This document shows positions 7,853 through 16,559 of a stretch of DNA of 34,141 nucleotides, piece by piece. Below the pieces are notes generated by a model. It saw nothing but the letters and a program-made list of their open reading frames with translations, had not been told where the DNA came from and did not search any database. Source of the DNA: Aporhodopirellula sallentina SM41 (GTDB lineage Bacteria > Planctomycetota > Planctomycetia > Pirellulales > Pirellulaceae); assembly GCF_000346505.1 (NCBI RefSeq), contig NZ_ANOH01000207.1:1-34141 (forward strand), written 5' to 3'. A program made the translations under genes and the position numbers. The first letter of the stretch is position 1. Every line of letters begins with the position of its first letter.

Positions 7853-9034
7853 TCATTTATCCTTGTCTACTGCCCGCTCGTCGGCAAGAGGGGCCGAGGG
7901 CGTCATTGTGCGCCAAGTCGACGCAGGCCCCTCGCTCGGAAAGACAACCTCCGACATCAATAACCCCGCCACAATCGAAACCGCCGTCAACATCGTGTTG
8001 AAAAGGAAGCGAAGCCCGCCCGGGAAATCGTCCCCGATCAAGATCGCCGACATGCCGAAAAAGCCGAGACTCCCCGGCACGAGCAACAACAAGCCGGGCA
8101 TCAACATGATCGCCGAAGGCAGCCCCTTCCAACGGGCAAACAGATTGCTCGCCGCTCCGACAGTCAACGCCGCCACCGAGACCGCGCCGAACGGCCCCAA
8201 AAACTCGCTCGTGCCACGCAACCCCGCGAACGCGATCACCATCGACAACATGATCCAAAAGCCGTCCCGCACCCTCGCGCGAAACAGAACTCCGAACGCT
8301 ACCGTGATCGGCAACAGCGCGAACACCGACGCCGTCATATCAGCCGGTTGAGGTAACGCCGATGGGGGAACGTTCACGAGCGTCGTGACGAGTCCGTTGC
8401 CCATCACCACTCCGAAAATCATCGTCAACAACGTCGTCATCGCTCCGGCGAACCGTGCCGAACCGGACGCCAAGTTCTGTGTCGCGAGTTCGTTGATGCT
8501 GACGGTCAATTGCAACCCAGGCACCAACACGATCAATGACGACAAGACAGTCAACGTGACACTGCCGCCGGGAAAGTAGGAGTGGCAGGCACCCGCGCAA
8601 ACCATCGCAACGAAGCCCGAGATGACGTTGACCAGGTGAGTCGGAAAATTGAACCGAAGCAATATCGAAACGACCAAGCCGACGATCAAACCGATCACTC
8701 CGGATGTGCCCTGCACGATCGAATTCCCACCGACCAAAACCGCAATCGCTGACGCCGCCAACCCGTAGGCAATCACGTTCAGCCACATCGGGTATTCATC
8801 GTCGATGCGTTCGATTTGTTTCAGTCGCGCCCACGCCTCTTCGATCGAAAGCGACTCCTCGTCGATCTCTCGTTGCAATTCGTACAGGCGAGCGTACTTT
8901 GCCAAGTTCGCGTCGACGGGATACACACGAATCAGGCGTGTCGAGTGAGCCTCGGCTTCAAACGTGACAAAGATCGCCGTCGGCGTCGAAAAGAACGCCG
9001 CCGGATTGTCTAACGAACGGGCAACCGACTCCAT
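7853..9034 (-). CDS. ThrE-family threonine/serine exporter-like membrane protein
   Basis: From ATG 9034 there are 393 residues. An N-terminal cytosolic domain (AAFFSTPTAIFVTFE and an amphipathic helix region) is followed by about ten membrane segments in two sets of five, the ThrE plus ThrE_2 (DUF1212/DUF3815) layout. Typical motifs include FPGGSVTLTVLSSLIVLVPG and MPGLLLLVPGSLG. Known members export threonine and serine. The family's first helix appears to begin upstream of the ATG: the frame reads FIIELARNLHASGSPAYELDQR from about 9100 to 9035 and stays open to the TAG ending the preceding gene (9137-9139). No ATG, GTG or TTG occurs in that stretch, so the true start may be non-canonical. 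The 3' end is adjacent to bioB. Confidence 0.88.
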   Translation of the reverse strand: MESVARSLDNPAAFFSTPTAIFVTFEAEAHSTRLIRVYPVDANLAKYARLYELQREIDEESLSIEEAWARLKQIERIDDEYPMWLNVIAYGLAASAIAVLVGGNSIVQGTSGVIGLIVGLVVSILLRFNFPTHLVNVISGFVAMVCAGACHSYFPGGSVTLTVLSSLIVLVPGLQLTVSINELATQNLASGSARFAGAMTTLLTMIFGVVMGNGLVTTLVNVPPSALPQPADMTASVFALLPITVAFGVLFRARVRDGFWIMLSMVIAFAGLRGTSEFLGPFGAVSVAALTVGAASNLFARWKGLPSAIMLMPGLLLLVPGSLGFFGMSAILIGDDFPGGLRFLFNTMLTAVSIVAGLLMSEVVFPSEGPASTWRTMTPSAPLADERAVDKDK

Positions 9035-9136
9035 CCGTTGATCGAGTTCGTACGCAGGCGAACCGCTCGCGTGCAGGTTTCGCGCGAGTTCGATGATGAA
9101 CCGAGTGCTAGCAGAATCGTTGATCGTTGTGGCGTC

Positions 9137-10048
9137 CTAATTTCGATAGTCACGATGACATTGTTTGCATGACGTTTGCAGTTCTCCGATCAAGACATCC
9201 GCGTCGGCCACTCGGTTCACCTTCAGCGATTCGTGAAGCCGGATCGCGGTCGCGCGAGACGACTCCATCCATCGCCGCAGTTCTTCGTCCGCGTCCGAAT
9301 CGAGATGCCGTGTCGACTCCTGCATCCCTTCGCGAACGAGCAACGCGATCTGCACCGGATCCAGGTCCGGGTGATCCTCCGGTGCCTTCCACCCCGCCGC
9401 GCGGCATAGTAACAGACGCTCCATCGCCAGTCCGGTGTTGGCCATTGCGGTGACAAAACTCTCCACCGGCGCGACCGAGACGAGCTCCGGCAGTTTCGCA
9501 TCCTCCGGTGGAGGCACATAGGCGGCAACGTCGCGCCACAACCCCGCGTAGTTCTCGCTCGTGCCGGCGCGCTGAAGGATCTTTGTCCCCGCTTCGTTGT
9601 CTGCAAACCCGCCCGCAATACAGGCCACCGCCGCGGCCGCCGGCCCACGGTGATGCCCATGATGACAGTGAACATAAATCGGACCGTCCGCTTCACGCAC
9701 CAATCGCGCGAGAGCGAGCCCGGCTTCATGATCGACGCCGTCGTACCCGATCGGGATGTGCACGTAACGCAAACCACTCGCTTCCGCGGCAGCAACATCC
9801 GGCACCGCGCCGTCGACACTCACAACGGTGCGCACGCCCATCTCGGCGAGCGTTTGAAAGTGTGTGTCCCCTTCGGGCTGCGCGCCGCAGTAGATGTTCC
9901 CGGGCAGGGCGAGCAAATTCTCAGGGCGATCGGCATCACCGCTTGCCACCCGGTCGCCATTCGGGGTTTCCGCCACACTGCGCAATGTAAGACAGCAAAA
10001 CGCGGCAATGCATAACATCATCGACAACAGGCTGATTCGTTTCGTCAT
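9137..10048 (-). CDS. Secreted dual-specificity-type phosphatase fused to a cytochrome c'-like domain
   Basis: This 303-residue protein has a signal peptide (about 1-26, cut near SVA-ET). Residues 42-175 resemble a dual-specificity/tyrosine phosphatase: the start NIYCGAQP, then a P-loop HCHHGHHRG with Cys128 and Arg134, fitting HCX5R. Residues 190-303 are helical and end in CKQCHRDYR (294-302). A single CXXCH close to the C-terminus, followed by an aromatic/basic tail, is the signature of class II cytochrome c (c'-type). The product would be periplasmic with covalent heme. A GAGG stretch lies about 5 bases before ATG 10048. The stop is followed directly, in the same frame, by the ThrE open frame. 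Phosphatase activity is inferred from the P-loop; the substrate is unknown. Confidence 0.8.
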   Translation of the reverse strand: MTKRISLLSMMLCIAAFCCLTLRSVAETPNGDRVASGDADRPENLLALPGNIYCGAQPEGDTHFQTLAEMGVRTVVSVDGAVPDVAAAEASGLRYVHIPIGYDGVDHEAGLALARLVREADGPIYVHCHHGHHRGPAAAAVACIAGGFADNEAGTKILQRAGTSENYAGLWRDVAAYVPPPEDAKLPELVSVAPVESFVTAMANTGLAMERLLLCRAAGWKAPEDHPDLDPVQIALLVREGMQESTRHLDSDADEELRRWMESSRATAIRLHESLKVNRVADADVLIGELQTSCKQCHRDYRN

Positions 10049-10217
10049 TGCATCCTCAGGGAACGAGGTGGAGTCTTAGAATATTACCCGAGACCTTTGG
10101 CCGATAACTCGCCAACAGGCCGTTGATTTTATGAACGGCAAAACGACAGTCGCTCACGACAACGTTTGGCCAAAACGATTCAATCAACAGCTCGCCCGGT
10201 GTTTTGGCAGGCACCGT

Positions 10218-10258
10218 GAATTACCGAAAGTCATGGCAACTTCGGCTACGACCTTGGC
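10218..10258. repeat. Diverged copy of the shared intergenic repeat core
   Basis: This segment reads gaattaccgaaagtcatggc and continues with aacttcggctacgacctt. It is a weaker version of the core seen at 4689-4730 and 10348-10390. The stem-forming bases cgaa and ttcg are kept. Confidence 0.55.
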
Positions 10259-10284
10259 TGAGAATTCTAGCCGCAACTACTCTC

Positions 10285-10414
10285 GTGGTGCGTCAAAGCC
10301 TCGTTCTAGGGTAGCGAAACTCGCCAGGAGTTTCGGGAAGGATCGCCAATCACCGAAAGTCTTGGCGCCTTTCGCGACGCCCTTGACCCCTCGTTCCTGA
10401 TCGTGACGCACCAC
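10285..10414. repeat. Intergenic repeat element B with perfect 11-bp terminal inverted repeats
   Basis: This 130-base element is bounded by gtggtgcgtca (10285-10295) and its exact reverse complement tgacgcaccac (10404-10414). It contains the tagcgaaactcgcca motif and the core at 10348-10390, nearly identical to element A (4689-4730). It has no coding capacity for a transposase. The terminal inverted repeats and the recurrence at a second intergenic site suggest a MITE-like mobile or structural repeat. Confidence 0.72.
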
Positions 10415-10591
10415 TAGCGGGTGGGTGTCAGCCATTTACCGCCCCGATTCAGTGGGCCGGGCAACGGAGATTCGGCGGCGTGTGGGTTTGCGATTCTAAG
10501 GTACGGCGTCGAACCGTCAATTCACCCTGAGGCCGTTTGGCTCATGTGGTTCGATCTCTCTACCAACGAGCGGACCGCACTGTTTGCGACC

Positions 10592-10627
10592 ACGAACGAG
10601 GCCCGCACGTTTTCAAGACTCGTTCGT
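10592..10627 (-). terminator. Candidate hairpin just downstream of the respiratory cluster
   Basis: Perfect 9-bp arms, acgaacgag (10592-10600) and ctcgttcgt (10619-10627), enclose an 18-base loop. The hairpin begins 10 bases after the stop of the last oxidase gene. It lacks a following U-tract in the minus-strand RNA, so it may be a 3'-end stabilising structure rather than an intrinsic terminator. Confidence 0.35.
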
Positions 10628-10636
10628 CGAGCCGAG

Positions 10637-10996
10637 CTACATTCCCGCGGTCGCGGCCGGCTCGTCTACTTTTGGCTCGAACGAAGGCGAGGTCATCTTG
10701 CTGTCGCTCAACGTGAAGATCACGAACAAACCGACAAAAACGAACGACGACAAGAACACGATGATGTTGAACGGCTTGTCGTAGATCAGGTGCATGAAGA
10801 TCCCCGCCACCAAGCAAGCCTTAATCGTCGCGATGCCCATCACAACCGCAATATCGTAACTACCGAGGTCGAGGCTCGCTTGAGCAACCGTGATGATCGT
10901 CAAGATCACCAACGCGATGAAGACACCGAACAAAACCGGCAAAGGCATCGGGTGAGCGAAATCGGTTCCGTCGTCTGAATGTCCGTGAGCTGACAT
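10637..10996 (-). CDS. Cytochrome c oxidase subunit IV
   Basis: This 119-residue membrane protein matches the small bacterial oxidase subunit IV (COX4_pro type). It has three membrane helices, at about 21-40, 48-70 and 78-97, with the typical segment ATIKACLVAGIFMHLIYDKP on helix two. The N-terminus is His-containing (MSAHGHSDDG) and the C-terminus is an acidic, proline-containing tail. It follows coxC by 66 bases and is the last gene of the cluster. In related enzymes this subunit stabilises the oxidase and is not catalytic. Confidence 0.9.
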   Translation of the reverse strand: MSAHGHSDDGTDFAHPMPLPVLFGVFIALVILTIITVAQASLDLGSYDIAVVMGIATIKACLVAGIFMHLIYDKPFNIIVFLSSFVFVGLFVIFTLSDSKMTSPSFEPKVDEPAATAGM

Positions 10997-11062
10997 GGGA
11001 GCGTTCTGAATTGAAATTGATGGAAGGGAAGTTGAGTCGGTCGGCTAGAAAGCACTCGGGCC

Positions 11063-12334
11063 TTACCGGATCAAATACAACAGCGGGAAGAGATAGATCC
11101 AAATCAAGTCGACCAAGTGCCAGTAAAGACCGACATAGTCAACCGGACCGAAGTACTGGCGGTTGAAGTCGTGGCGGATCGCTCGCACCAACAACCAAAC
11201 CAGGACACCGATACCGGCGAGAATGTGAATCGCGTGCACGCCCGTCATGCAGTAGTAGATTCCGAAGAACACACCGGCCTGACGTTTGGTCTGCACGTCG
11301 CGTTCGACCTTGTGGATCCCGAGATCCGCTTCCACGCCGGGAGGCACGATCTGTCCGGTAGCCATGTCCGCTTGGGCTTGCTTCGCCTCGAGCATCGCTT
11401 TCGCACCGGTATTTAAATCGCTCTCGGCGAGCAGTTCGATCGCAACATCGTTGCCTTCCGCACTCGCCACGACCGCGTCGGCGTGATCCGCCTCGGCATG
11501 TGTTTCATCACCGGCTTCATCACCATGCTCGTGAGCATGATCTTCCGCATGGGCGTCGCCATGTTCGCCTGCGTGCTCACCGTCAACGTGGGCCACTGCA
11601 TGCTCGCTGTGTTCGCCACCGCTTTCGAGCACCATACCGAGGCCGACGCCACCGAAGAAACTCAGGCAAACGACCAACAATGGTTTCGCACATGCGTATT
11701 GGAACTGTTTATCGGTGACCTTCGAATACACCAACCAAATGAACACACCGACCAACAACAACGCAAACGGTGCACACAGGTAATAGAGGCTGTGCGTTAG
11801 GAAGTAAGCGGTGCTTTCGCTAAAACCATGTTGGTCAACGATTTGTTGCATGGTCGGGTGTGGGTTTGCCTCGTCGTAGAAATACGACCCTGGTGGCAAC
11901 AATCCCATGCCCCATTTGTGCGAGTACTCAATCGACTTCACGCCGAGGAAGACCATCGCACACGACAGCGTGCTGGCGATCATCACGACGAGTTTCTTGT
12001 ACTCTTCGGTTTGGGCACAACGCACCGCCCACGCCATCGTCAGTGAACTGAACAACAGCACCCCGGTGTTGATCGCACCGAGTTTCGTATTGAGGAACTG
12101 GCTGCAACCTTCGAACACTTCCGGACGCAGCATCCGGAACATCGCGTAGGCACAGAACATTCCGCTGAAGAACAGCACTTCGGTAACCAGGAACAACCAA
12201 ATCCCCAGCTTACCGCTGTCGAATTGTTGCTCAGGCGTGTCGAAGTGGTGGGCCAACCACGCGGGATGGTCATGGTCGTGACCATGTTCGTCGTGCGTTT
12301 CCGATTCGGAAGAGAGGGAGTCGATCGTTGCCAT
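11063..12334 (-). CDS. coxC: Cytochrome c oxidase subunit III with His/acid-rich insert
   Basis: The chosen start is ATG 12334 (MATIDSLSSESE), giving 423 residues. The frame runs 47 residues further up to 12475, but that extension is Arg/Pro-rich and not family-like. The core has COX3 features: GIWLFLVTEVLFFSGMFCAY near the N-terminus, FLTHSLYY, then GIYYCMTGVHAIHILAGIG and the end YWHLVDLIWIYLFPLLYL. Between the middle and the last two helices is an insert of roughly 100 residues, about half of it a His/Glu/Asp/Ala tract (11470-11622). The N-terminus also carries HDEHGHDHDHP. Subunit III supports proton uptake and stability in A-family oxidases. It lies 172 bases after coxA. Confidence 0.93.
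   Translation of the reverse strand: MATIDSLSSESETHDEHGHDHDHPAWLAHHFDTPEQQFDSGKLGIWLFLVTEVLFFSGMFCAYAMFRMLRPEVFEGCSQFLNTKLGAINTGVLLFSSLTMAWAVRCAQTEEYKKLVVMIASTLSCAMVFLGVKSIEYSHKWGMGLLPPGSYFYDEANPHPTMQQIVDQHGFSESTAYFLTHSLYYLCAPFALLLVGVFIWLVYSKVTDKQFQYACAKPLLVVCLSFFGGVGLGMVLESGGEHSEHAVAHVDGEHAGEHGDAHAEDHAHEHGDEAGDETHAEADHADAVVASAEGNDVAIELLAESDLNTGAKAMLEAKQAQADMATGQIVPPGVEADLGIHKVERDVQTKRQAGVFFGIYYCMTGVHAIHILAGIGVLVWLLVRAIRHDFNRQYFGPVDYVGLYWHLVDLIWIYLFPLLYLIR
11470..11622 (-). other. His/Asp/Glu-rich loop coded inside coxC
   Basis: About 50 residues are dominated by H, E, D, A and G (for example HAGEHGDAHAEDHAHEHGDE). The tract is placed between conserved helices of subunit III. Such tracts can bind divalent metals, but no function is shown here. 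Confidence 0.8.
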
Positions 12335-12506
12335 GTGCCGAAAACCGTTCGCTGATGAACCGCCCGAGTTCGGGCGACCACGCATGTATGTGTCGAAGTG
12401 AAAAGTAAACCAATTGGCAGGGCGGCCGAAGCCCCCCGGTTCTGAATGCGGCCGCAGGATCAACCTGAACCGCACCCAAAGTTAAAACTCAATGATGGGT
12501 GAGACC

Positions 12507-14228
12507 CTAGTGATGAGCCGGAACCTCTTCCGGTGTCTCTTCGGGAACCAACTTACGCTCGGGTTCCGTCGAGATGTATTTCTCTTCCTGAGCGTCCCAC
12601 TCGATGTTGTGGAAGTCATACGGGTCGCCCACAACCGGTGGACGCTCGAAGTTGTAATACGGTGGAGGACTCGTGCACGCCCACTCGAGCGTCGCACCAC
12701 CCCATGGGTTCGCAGGCGACCGGCGGCCCTTGGCCAACGAGGTCATCAATACGATGAACGCATAGAGCAGACCACAACCGAGGAGCAACGCACCGTAGGT
12801 ACTCATCTGGTGCAGGAACGCGAACTCAGGATCGTAAGTCGCGTAACGCCGAGGCATCCCGCGGCTACCGAGCACGAACTGCGGCAGGAAGGTCAGGTTG
12901 AAACCGAGGAACACCAACAGGGAAGCGATGCGTCCGTGGGTCTCGTTGTACAACTTGCCGACCATCTTCGGCCACCAGTGGAACACACCACCGAGAAACG
13001 CGATCAACGTTCCACCGACCATCACATAGTGAAAGTGAGCGACCACGAAGTACGTGTCGTGCAGGTGCAAGTCCGTCGCGAGCGTTCCGAGGAACAATCC
13101 GGTCAAACCACCGATCGTGAACAAGAAAATGAACGAGATCGCATAGCACATCGGAGTCGTCAGACTGATCGAACCCTTGTACATCGTCGCGAGCCAGTTA
13201 AACACCTTGATCGCCGACGGCACCGAAACGGTAAACGTCAACGCGGAAAAGATGATCGTGGTCAGCGAGCTCATGCCCGAGGTGAACATGTGGTGGCCCC
13301 AAACCAGGAAGCCCAACAATGCGATCGCGATTGACGAGTAAGCGATGAAACGATAGCCGAAAATGTGCTTGTGACTGTGGACGCTGATCAATTCACTGAT
13401 GATGCCGAATGCTGGCAAAATCATGATGTACACGGCCGGGTGGCTGTAGAACCAGAAGAAGTGCTGGTAAGTCACCGGGTCACCGTTGAACTCAGGATCA
13501 AAGATCCCAACGTGCATCGTGCGCTCAGCGATCAGCAACAACAACGTGATACCGAGAACGGGAGTCGCCAACACCTGGATGATGCTCGTCGCGTAGGTTG
13601 CCCACAGGAACAAAGGCATCTTGAACCAAGTCATTCCTGGCGGACGCATGGTATTGATCGTCACGATGAAGTTCAGACCGGTGAAGATCGAACTGAAACC
13701 GAGGATGAACGCGCCGAGAGTGGCGAGAATCACCGAAGTATCGGTCGTTGTGCTGTACGGAGTGTAGAACGTCCAACCGGTATCCAGACCGCTGCTGAAG
13801 AGTGCCGAGACGAAGAAGATCGCACCGAAACACCAGAGGTAGAAACTGCTCAAGTTCAACCGCGGGAAGGCGACGTCTTTCGCCCCCAGCATCACCGGAA
13901 CAAGAAAGTTTCCGAGTGCTGCCGGAATACTCGGGATGATGAACAGGAACACCATGATCGCACCGTGGAGGGTGAAGACCTGGTTGTAGATGTTGTTCGC
14001 TTCCGCCCCTGTGAACATCCATCCTTCCGGATCGAGCAGGTGCAAACGGATGCCCAACGCGAGCAAACCGCCTACCGCAAACGAGGTCATCACACCGACC
14101 AAGTACATCAAACCGATGCGTTTGTGGTCGAGCGTGAAGATCCAACTCAGAATGCCTGATGAGTTGGTCAAGTAGTTTTCGCGATCAGTCGGGTAGCCGG
14201 GGTCGCGGCTGGTGATGGCGGTGGACAT
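12507..14228 (-). CDS. coxA: Cytochrome c oxidase subunit I, A2-type heme-copper oxidase
   Basis: The start ATG 14228 ([10 protein letters not shown]) gives 573 residues; an upstream in-frame codon at 14291 adds 21 unlikely residues. Heme and copper ligands are visible: His88 (TLHGAIMVF), His263 and Tyr267 (YSHPAVY), His312-His313 (WGHHMF), and His398 and His400 (VAHFHYVM). The D-channel aspartate is Asp118 (GAKDVAFPR). The usual Glu of HPEVY is Ala, and Tyr261-Ser262 precede the His. That is the YS motif of A2-type oxidases, which move protons without the Glu. Twelve or so helices fit the family. It reduces oxygen to water and pumps protons. It sits between coxB and coxC in the cluster. Confidence 0.97.
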   Translation of the reverse strand: MSTAITSRDPGYPTDRENYLTNSSGILSWIFTLDHKRIGLMYLVGVMTSFAVGGLLALGIRLHLLDPEGWMFTGAEANNIYNQVFTLHGAIMVFLFIIPSIPAALGNFLVPVMLGAKDVAFPRLNLSSFYLWCFGAIFFVSALFSSGLDTGWTFYTPYSTTTDTSVILATLGAFILGFSSIFTGLNFIVTINTMRPPGMTWFKMPLFLWATYATSIIQVLATPVLGITLLLLIAERTMHVGIFDPEFNGDPVTYQHFFWFYSHPAVYIMILPAFGIISELISVHSHKHIFGYRFIAYSSIAIALLGFLVWGHHMFTSGMSSLTTIIFSALTFTVSVPSAIKVFNWLATMYKGSISLTTPMCYAISFIFLFTIGGLTGLFLGTLATDLHLHDTYFVVAHFHYVMVGGTLIAFLGGVFHWWPKMVGKLYNETHGRIASLLVFLGFNLTFLPQFVLGSRGMPRRYATYDPEFAFLHQMSTYGALLLGCGLLYAFIVLMTSLAKGRRSPANPWGGATLEWACTSPPPYYNFERPPVVGDPYDFHNIEWDAQEEKYISTEPERKLVPEETPEEVPAHH

Positions 14229-14323
14229 GATTGGGTGTCCTCTTGGAAGACGATCGAAATTGATTTTGTAGGATGTCAGTGCTACCCGCACGACTCATGG
14301 TGCTGAATCGTTTGGGCAGATGT

Positions 14324-15430
14324 CTATTTTGCGTCAGCGTTGGAGCTGAGCGATTTCAAGTATGCGATGATCGATTCAATGTCATCATCGCTGAGTTGGC
14401 CTTTGTAACTCGGCATCACTGGTTGATAACCGGCGACGACTTTTGCCTTCGGATCGATGATCGACTCGCGAACGTAGTTGTCATCAACGACCACACTGTC
14501 ACCCGATGCCAATGCGTGCTCGGACGCGTACAGGTCCTTGAACGAAGGCCCGACGAGTTTGCTGCCGTCGTTGGAGTGGCAACCCGAGCAACCACGACGG
14601 TTGTAGAGCAGTTGTCCCCACTCAGCCGGCGTTTGGTCGTCTGGACGCGAACTGTTTGCTTTGATCCACGCGTCGAGTTCTTCTTGTGTTTCGTGGACGA
14701 CCACGACGGTTTGCATTTCCGAGTGATTGGTCCCGCAGTATTCCGTGCAGTACAGGTCAAAGAACGTGTAGCCGTCCGGAGTGAACTGATACTTGTCGTA
14801 GTCCCATCCGTCGCCGCCTTCGCTTTGCTTCTTCGCCTTGGCGAGTTCTTCCTCGGAAACCTGTTCACTCGCGACGGTCGGTTTGAACCACATGTAGTTG
14901 TAACGACCGGGCACGATGTCTTTCTTGGCCCGGAAGGCGGGGATGAACAGACTGTGGATCACGTCCGTGCTGCGCATCGAGAGTTTGGTCGGTTCGTCTT
15001 TGACGATGTGCAGTTCCGGGTGAAAGGTTCCCCCGCCGTAATCCATCGTCCAACCCCATTTGAAGGCTTGGACGCCGACGTCATAGGAACCTTCCGGTGG
15101 CGTTCGCATGTCGAGGTAGGAGATCGAACCTTGGACAAACATCCAAACGAGCAACACCGACGGGCCGATCGACCACGCGAGTTCCAACGGCGTGTTGTGC
15201 GTGACCTGGCTCTCCGCCTTGGTGCCCTTCTTCTTGGTGTACTTGAACACCGTCCACACCATGAATGCCATCATCGGAACGAAGAAGGCGATGCAGATGT
15301 AAAGAATGAAGTCATACACCCAGTCGACTTCGCTCGCGAACGAGGAAGCCTGTTTGGGAAACCAGAAACTCTCTTCGACGTCTGCGAGAAACGGCATCGG
15401 TCGCGTCAAGTTGGTAAGAGCCGGGATCAT
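14324..15430 (-). CDS. coxB: Cytochrome c oxidase subunit II with C-terminal cytochrome c (caa3 type)
   Basis: This 368-residue protein has two N-terminal membrane helices (about 38-62 and 84-106) and then a periplasmic cupredoxin domain. The CuA ligands are His159, Cys228, Cys232, His236 and Met239 (CTEYCGTNHSEM). The aromatic segment FKWGWTMDY (123-131) is present. From about residue 268 a fused cytochrome c domain follows, with CSGCH (281-285) and the probable axial Met339 in PVMPSYKG. About 30 charged residues (185-218) are inserted in the cupredoxin domain. The fused heme lets ACIII pass electrons to the oxidase without a soluble carrier. It is 108 bases after sco and 95 before coxA. Confidence 0.97.
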   Translation of the reverse strand: MIPALTNLTRPMPFLADVEESFWFPKQASSFASEVDWVYDFILYICIAFFVPMMAFMVWTVFKYTKKKGTKAESQVTHNTPLELAWSIGPSVLLVWMFVQGSISYLDMRTPPEGSYDVGVQAFKWGWTMDYGGGTFHPELHIVKDEPTKLSMRSTDVIHSLFIPAFRAKKDIVPGRYNYMWFKPTVASEQVSEEELAKAKKQSEGGDGWDYDKYQFTPDGYTFFDLYCTEYCGTNHSEMQTVVVVHETQEELDAWIKANSSRPDDQTPAEWGQLLYNRRGCSGCHSNDGSKLVGPSFKDLYASEHALASGDSVVVDDNYVRESIIDPKAKVVAGYQPVMPSYKGQLSDDDIESIIAYLKSLSSNADAK

Positions 15431-15538
15431 AGTCGTGCAGGCCGAAGTGGCTTGAAAAAGGAATATGTTGAAAACGGGAGTGGGTGTCTGGTTTGCAAAC
15501 GGCGATCGTCTGCCGCTGCGTCGTTTCTACCGGTGGAC

Positions 15539-16525
15539 CTATCCGCCAAACCACTGAGTCGGTTTGAGCGGCACGGTGCCGTCACCGTTGGGTGCGACGG
15601 GGTCAGTGGTTTGGTGTTTCTTATCGCGGCGGAGCGGATTGCCTTTGCGGCCGAACCAGTAAGGTAGCAACGCCAATGCCAGCAATCCGATCGTAAAGGC
15701 CCCGCCCAATCGCATGATCTTCCATGCTTCGGGCACATAACTACCCGCTGCCGGATCAAACGTGTAACAGAGCATCACGAATTGATCGATGTAACTGCCG
15801 ACTTCTCCCTGACCTGCTTCGACCAGGGCGAGTTTCATCTGGTCGGGAGGAAAAGCAACGCCGAGCGAATATCGGGTGATCACACCTTCGGGGGTCAAAA
15901 ATGCGAGCATTGCCGGGTGAGCGTACTCGCCGGTCGCTTCGTTGTAATTGTACGAAAATCCGACTTCAGTGGCTAACTGATCGATGACGTTTTGCGTCGT
16001 GCGACAAAATGCCCACCCCTCTTCTGCTTTCGAGTGCGAAGGGAGTTGTTCGACGTACCGGGACTTCGTCTCGACCAAACGTTCGTTCGTTTCGGTAGGA
16101 TCGATGCTGATACTGATGCAGCGGAAGTCTTCGCCAATTTTCAGGTCACCTTTCTCGAGCGACTGTGACAACTGGTTCAACTGCACGTTACACAGCATCG
16201 GGCAGTTGCTGTAGTTGAGCGTCAAAATCAACGGGTGCTCGCCATCGAGATAATCGCCGAGCGTGACTTCACGCCCGGCCGAATCGATCAACGGGAGATC
16301 CCGCGAAACCTGATCGCCGAGGTTCTGTTTGACCGTCACGTCCCGAACTTGGCGAGGAACCCGGTCGTTGAGCAAGACGTCGGCCGAACCGTCTTGCGAC
16401 GCGGCCGAATTCGGCTGAGCCTCGGCACGATGAATTCCCAACACCGCAACGAGCACAATGCAATACACGCCCAGGCGAAAACCTGCGTGAATCGTTGTGC
16501 GGTGCGTCGTGGGAAGGAACATCAT
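15539..16525 (-). CDS. Sco1/SenC-family copper chaperone for CuA assembly
   Basis: This 328-residue protein has an N-terminal signal segment or anchor (about 14-35), then a thioredoxin-like Sco domain. The copper ligands are Cys108 and Cys112 (NCPMLC) and His203 (YAHPAM). The segment ISISIDPTET is typical of the family. A second hydrophobic helix (about 272-290, GGAFTIGLLALALLPYW) lies near the C-terminus, and the last 35 residues are polar. Sco proteins deliver copper to, or reduce, the CuA cysteines of CoxB. The gene lies directly upstream of coxB, which fits this role. Confidence 0.93.
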   Translation of the reverse strand: MMFLPTTHRTTIHAGFRLGVYCIVLVAVLGIHRAEAQPNSAASQDGSADVLLNDRVPRQVRDVTVKQNLGDQVSRDLPLIDSAGREVTLGDYLDGEHPLILTLNYSNCPMLCNVQLNQLSQSLEKGDLKIGEDFRCISISIDPTETNERLVETKSRYVEQLPSHSKAEEGWAFCRTTQNVIDQLATEVGFSYNYNEATGEYAHPAMLAFLTPEGVITRYSLGVAFPPDQMKLALVEAGQGEVGSYIDQFVMLCYTFDPAAGSYVPEAWKIMRLGGAFTIGLLALALLPYWFGRKGNPLRRDKKHQTTDPVAPNGDGTVPLKPTQWFGG

Positions 16526-16559
16526 TTCAGCTTATTGTTGGTGTTATCGGAGGATCGAA

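Larger units (their letters stand above)
10049..10636. other. 588-base non-coding region with repeat sequence
   Basis: No convincing gene was seen between the oxidase subunit IV gene and the phosphatase-cytochrome gene. Most of 10096-10414 is made of sequences related to element A. An open frame on the plus strand (10131-10400) reads through the repeat, as it does in other copies, and is judged repeat-derived. The part from 10415 to 10590 shows nothing I can identify. Confidence 0.6.

Noticed and set aside
7764-7856. Upstream ATG for bioB overlapping the ThrE stop as ATGA
   Set aside because: The overlap looks like translational coupling, but the extra 31 residues are Phe/Cys-rich and unlike any BioB. 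The ATG at 7763 matches family length.
10131-10400. 89-residue plus-strand open frame in the intergenic region
   Set aside because: It runs entirely through repeat sequence, and the shared part is also found in element A. It is more likely repeat-derived than a gene.
10592-10627. Firm Rho-independent terminator after the oxidase cluster
   Set aside because: The hairpin is good but no U-tract follows it, so it was kept only as a low-confidence hairpin.
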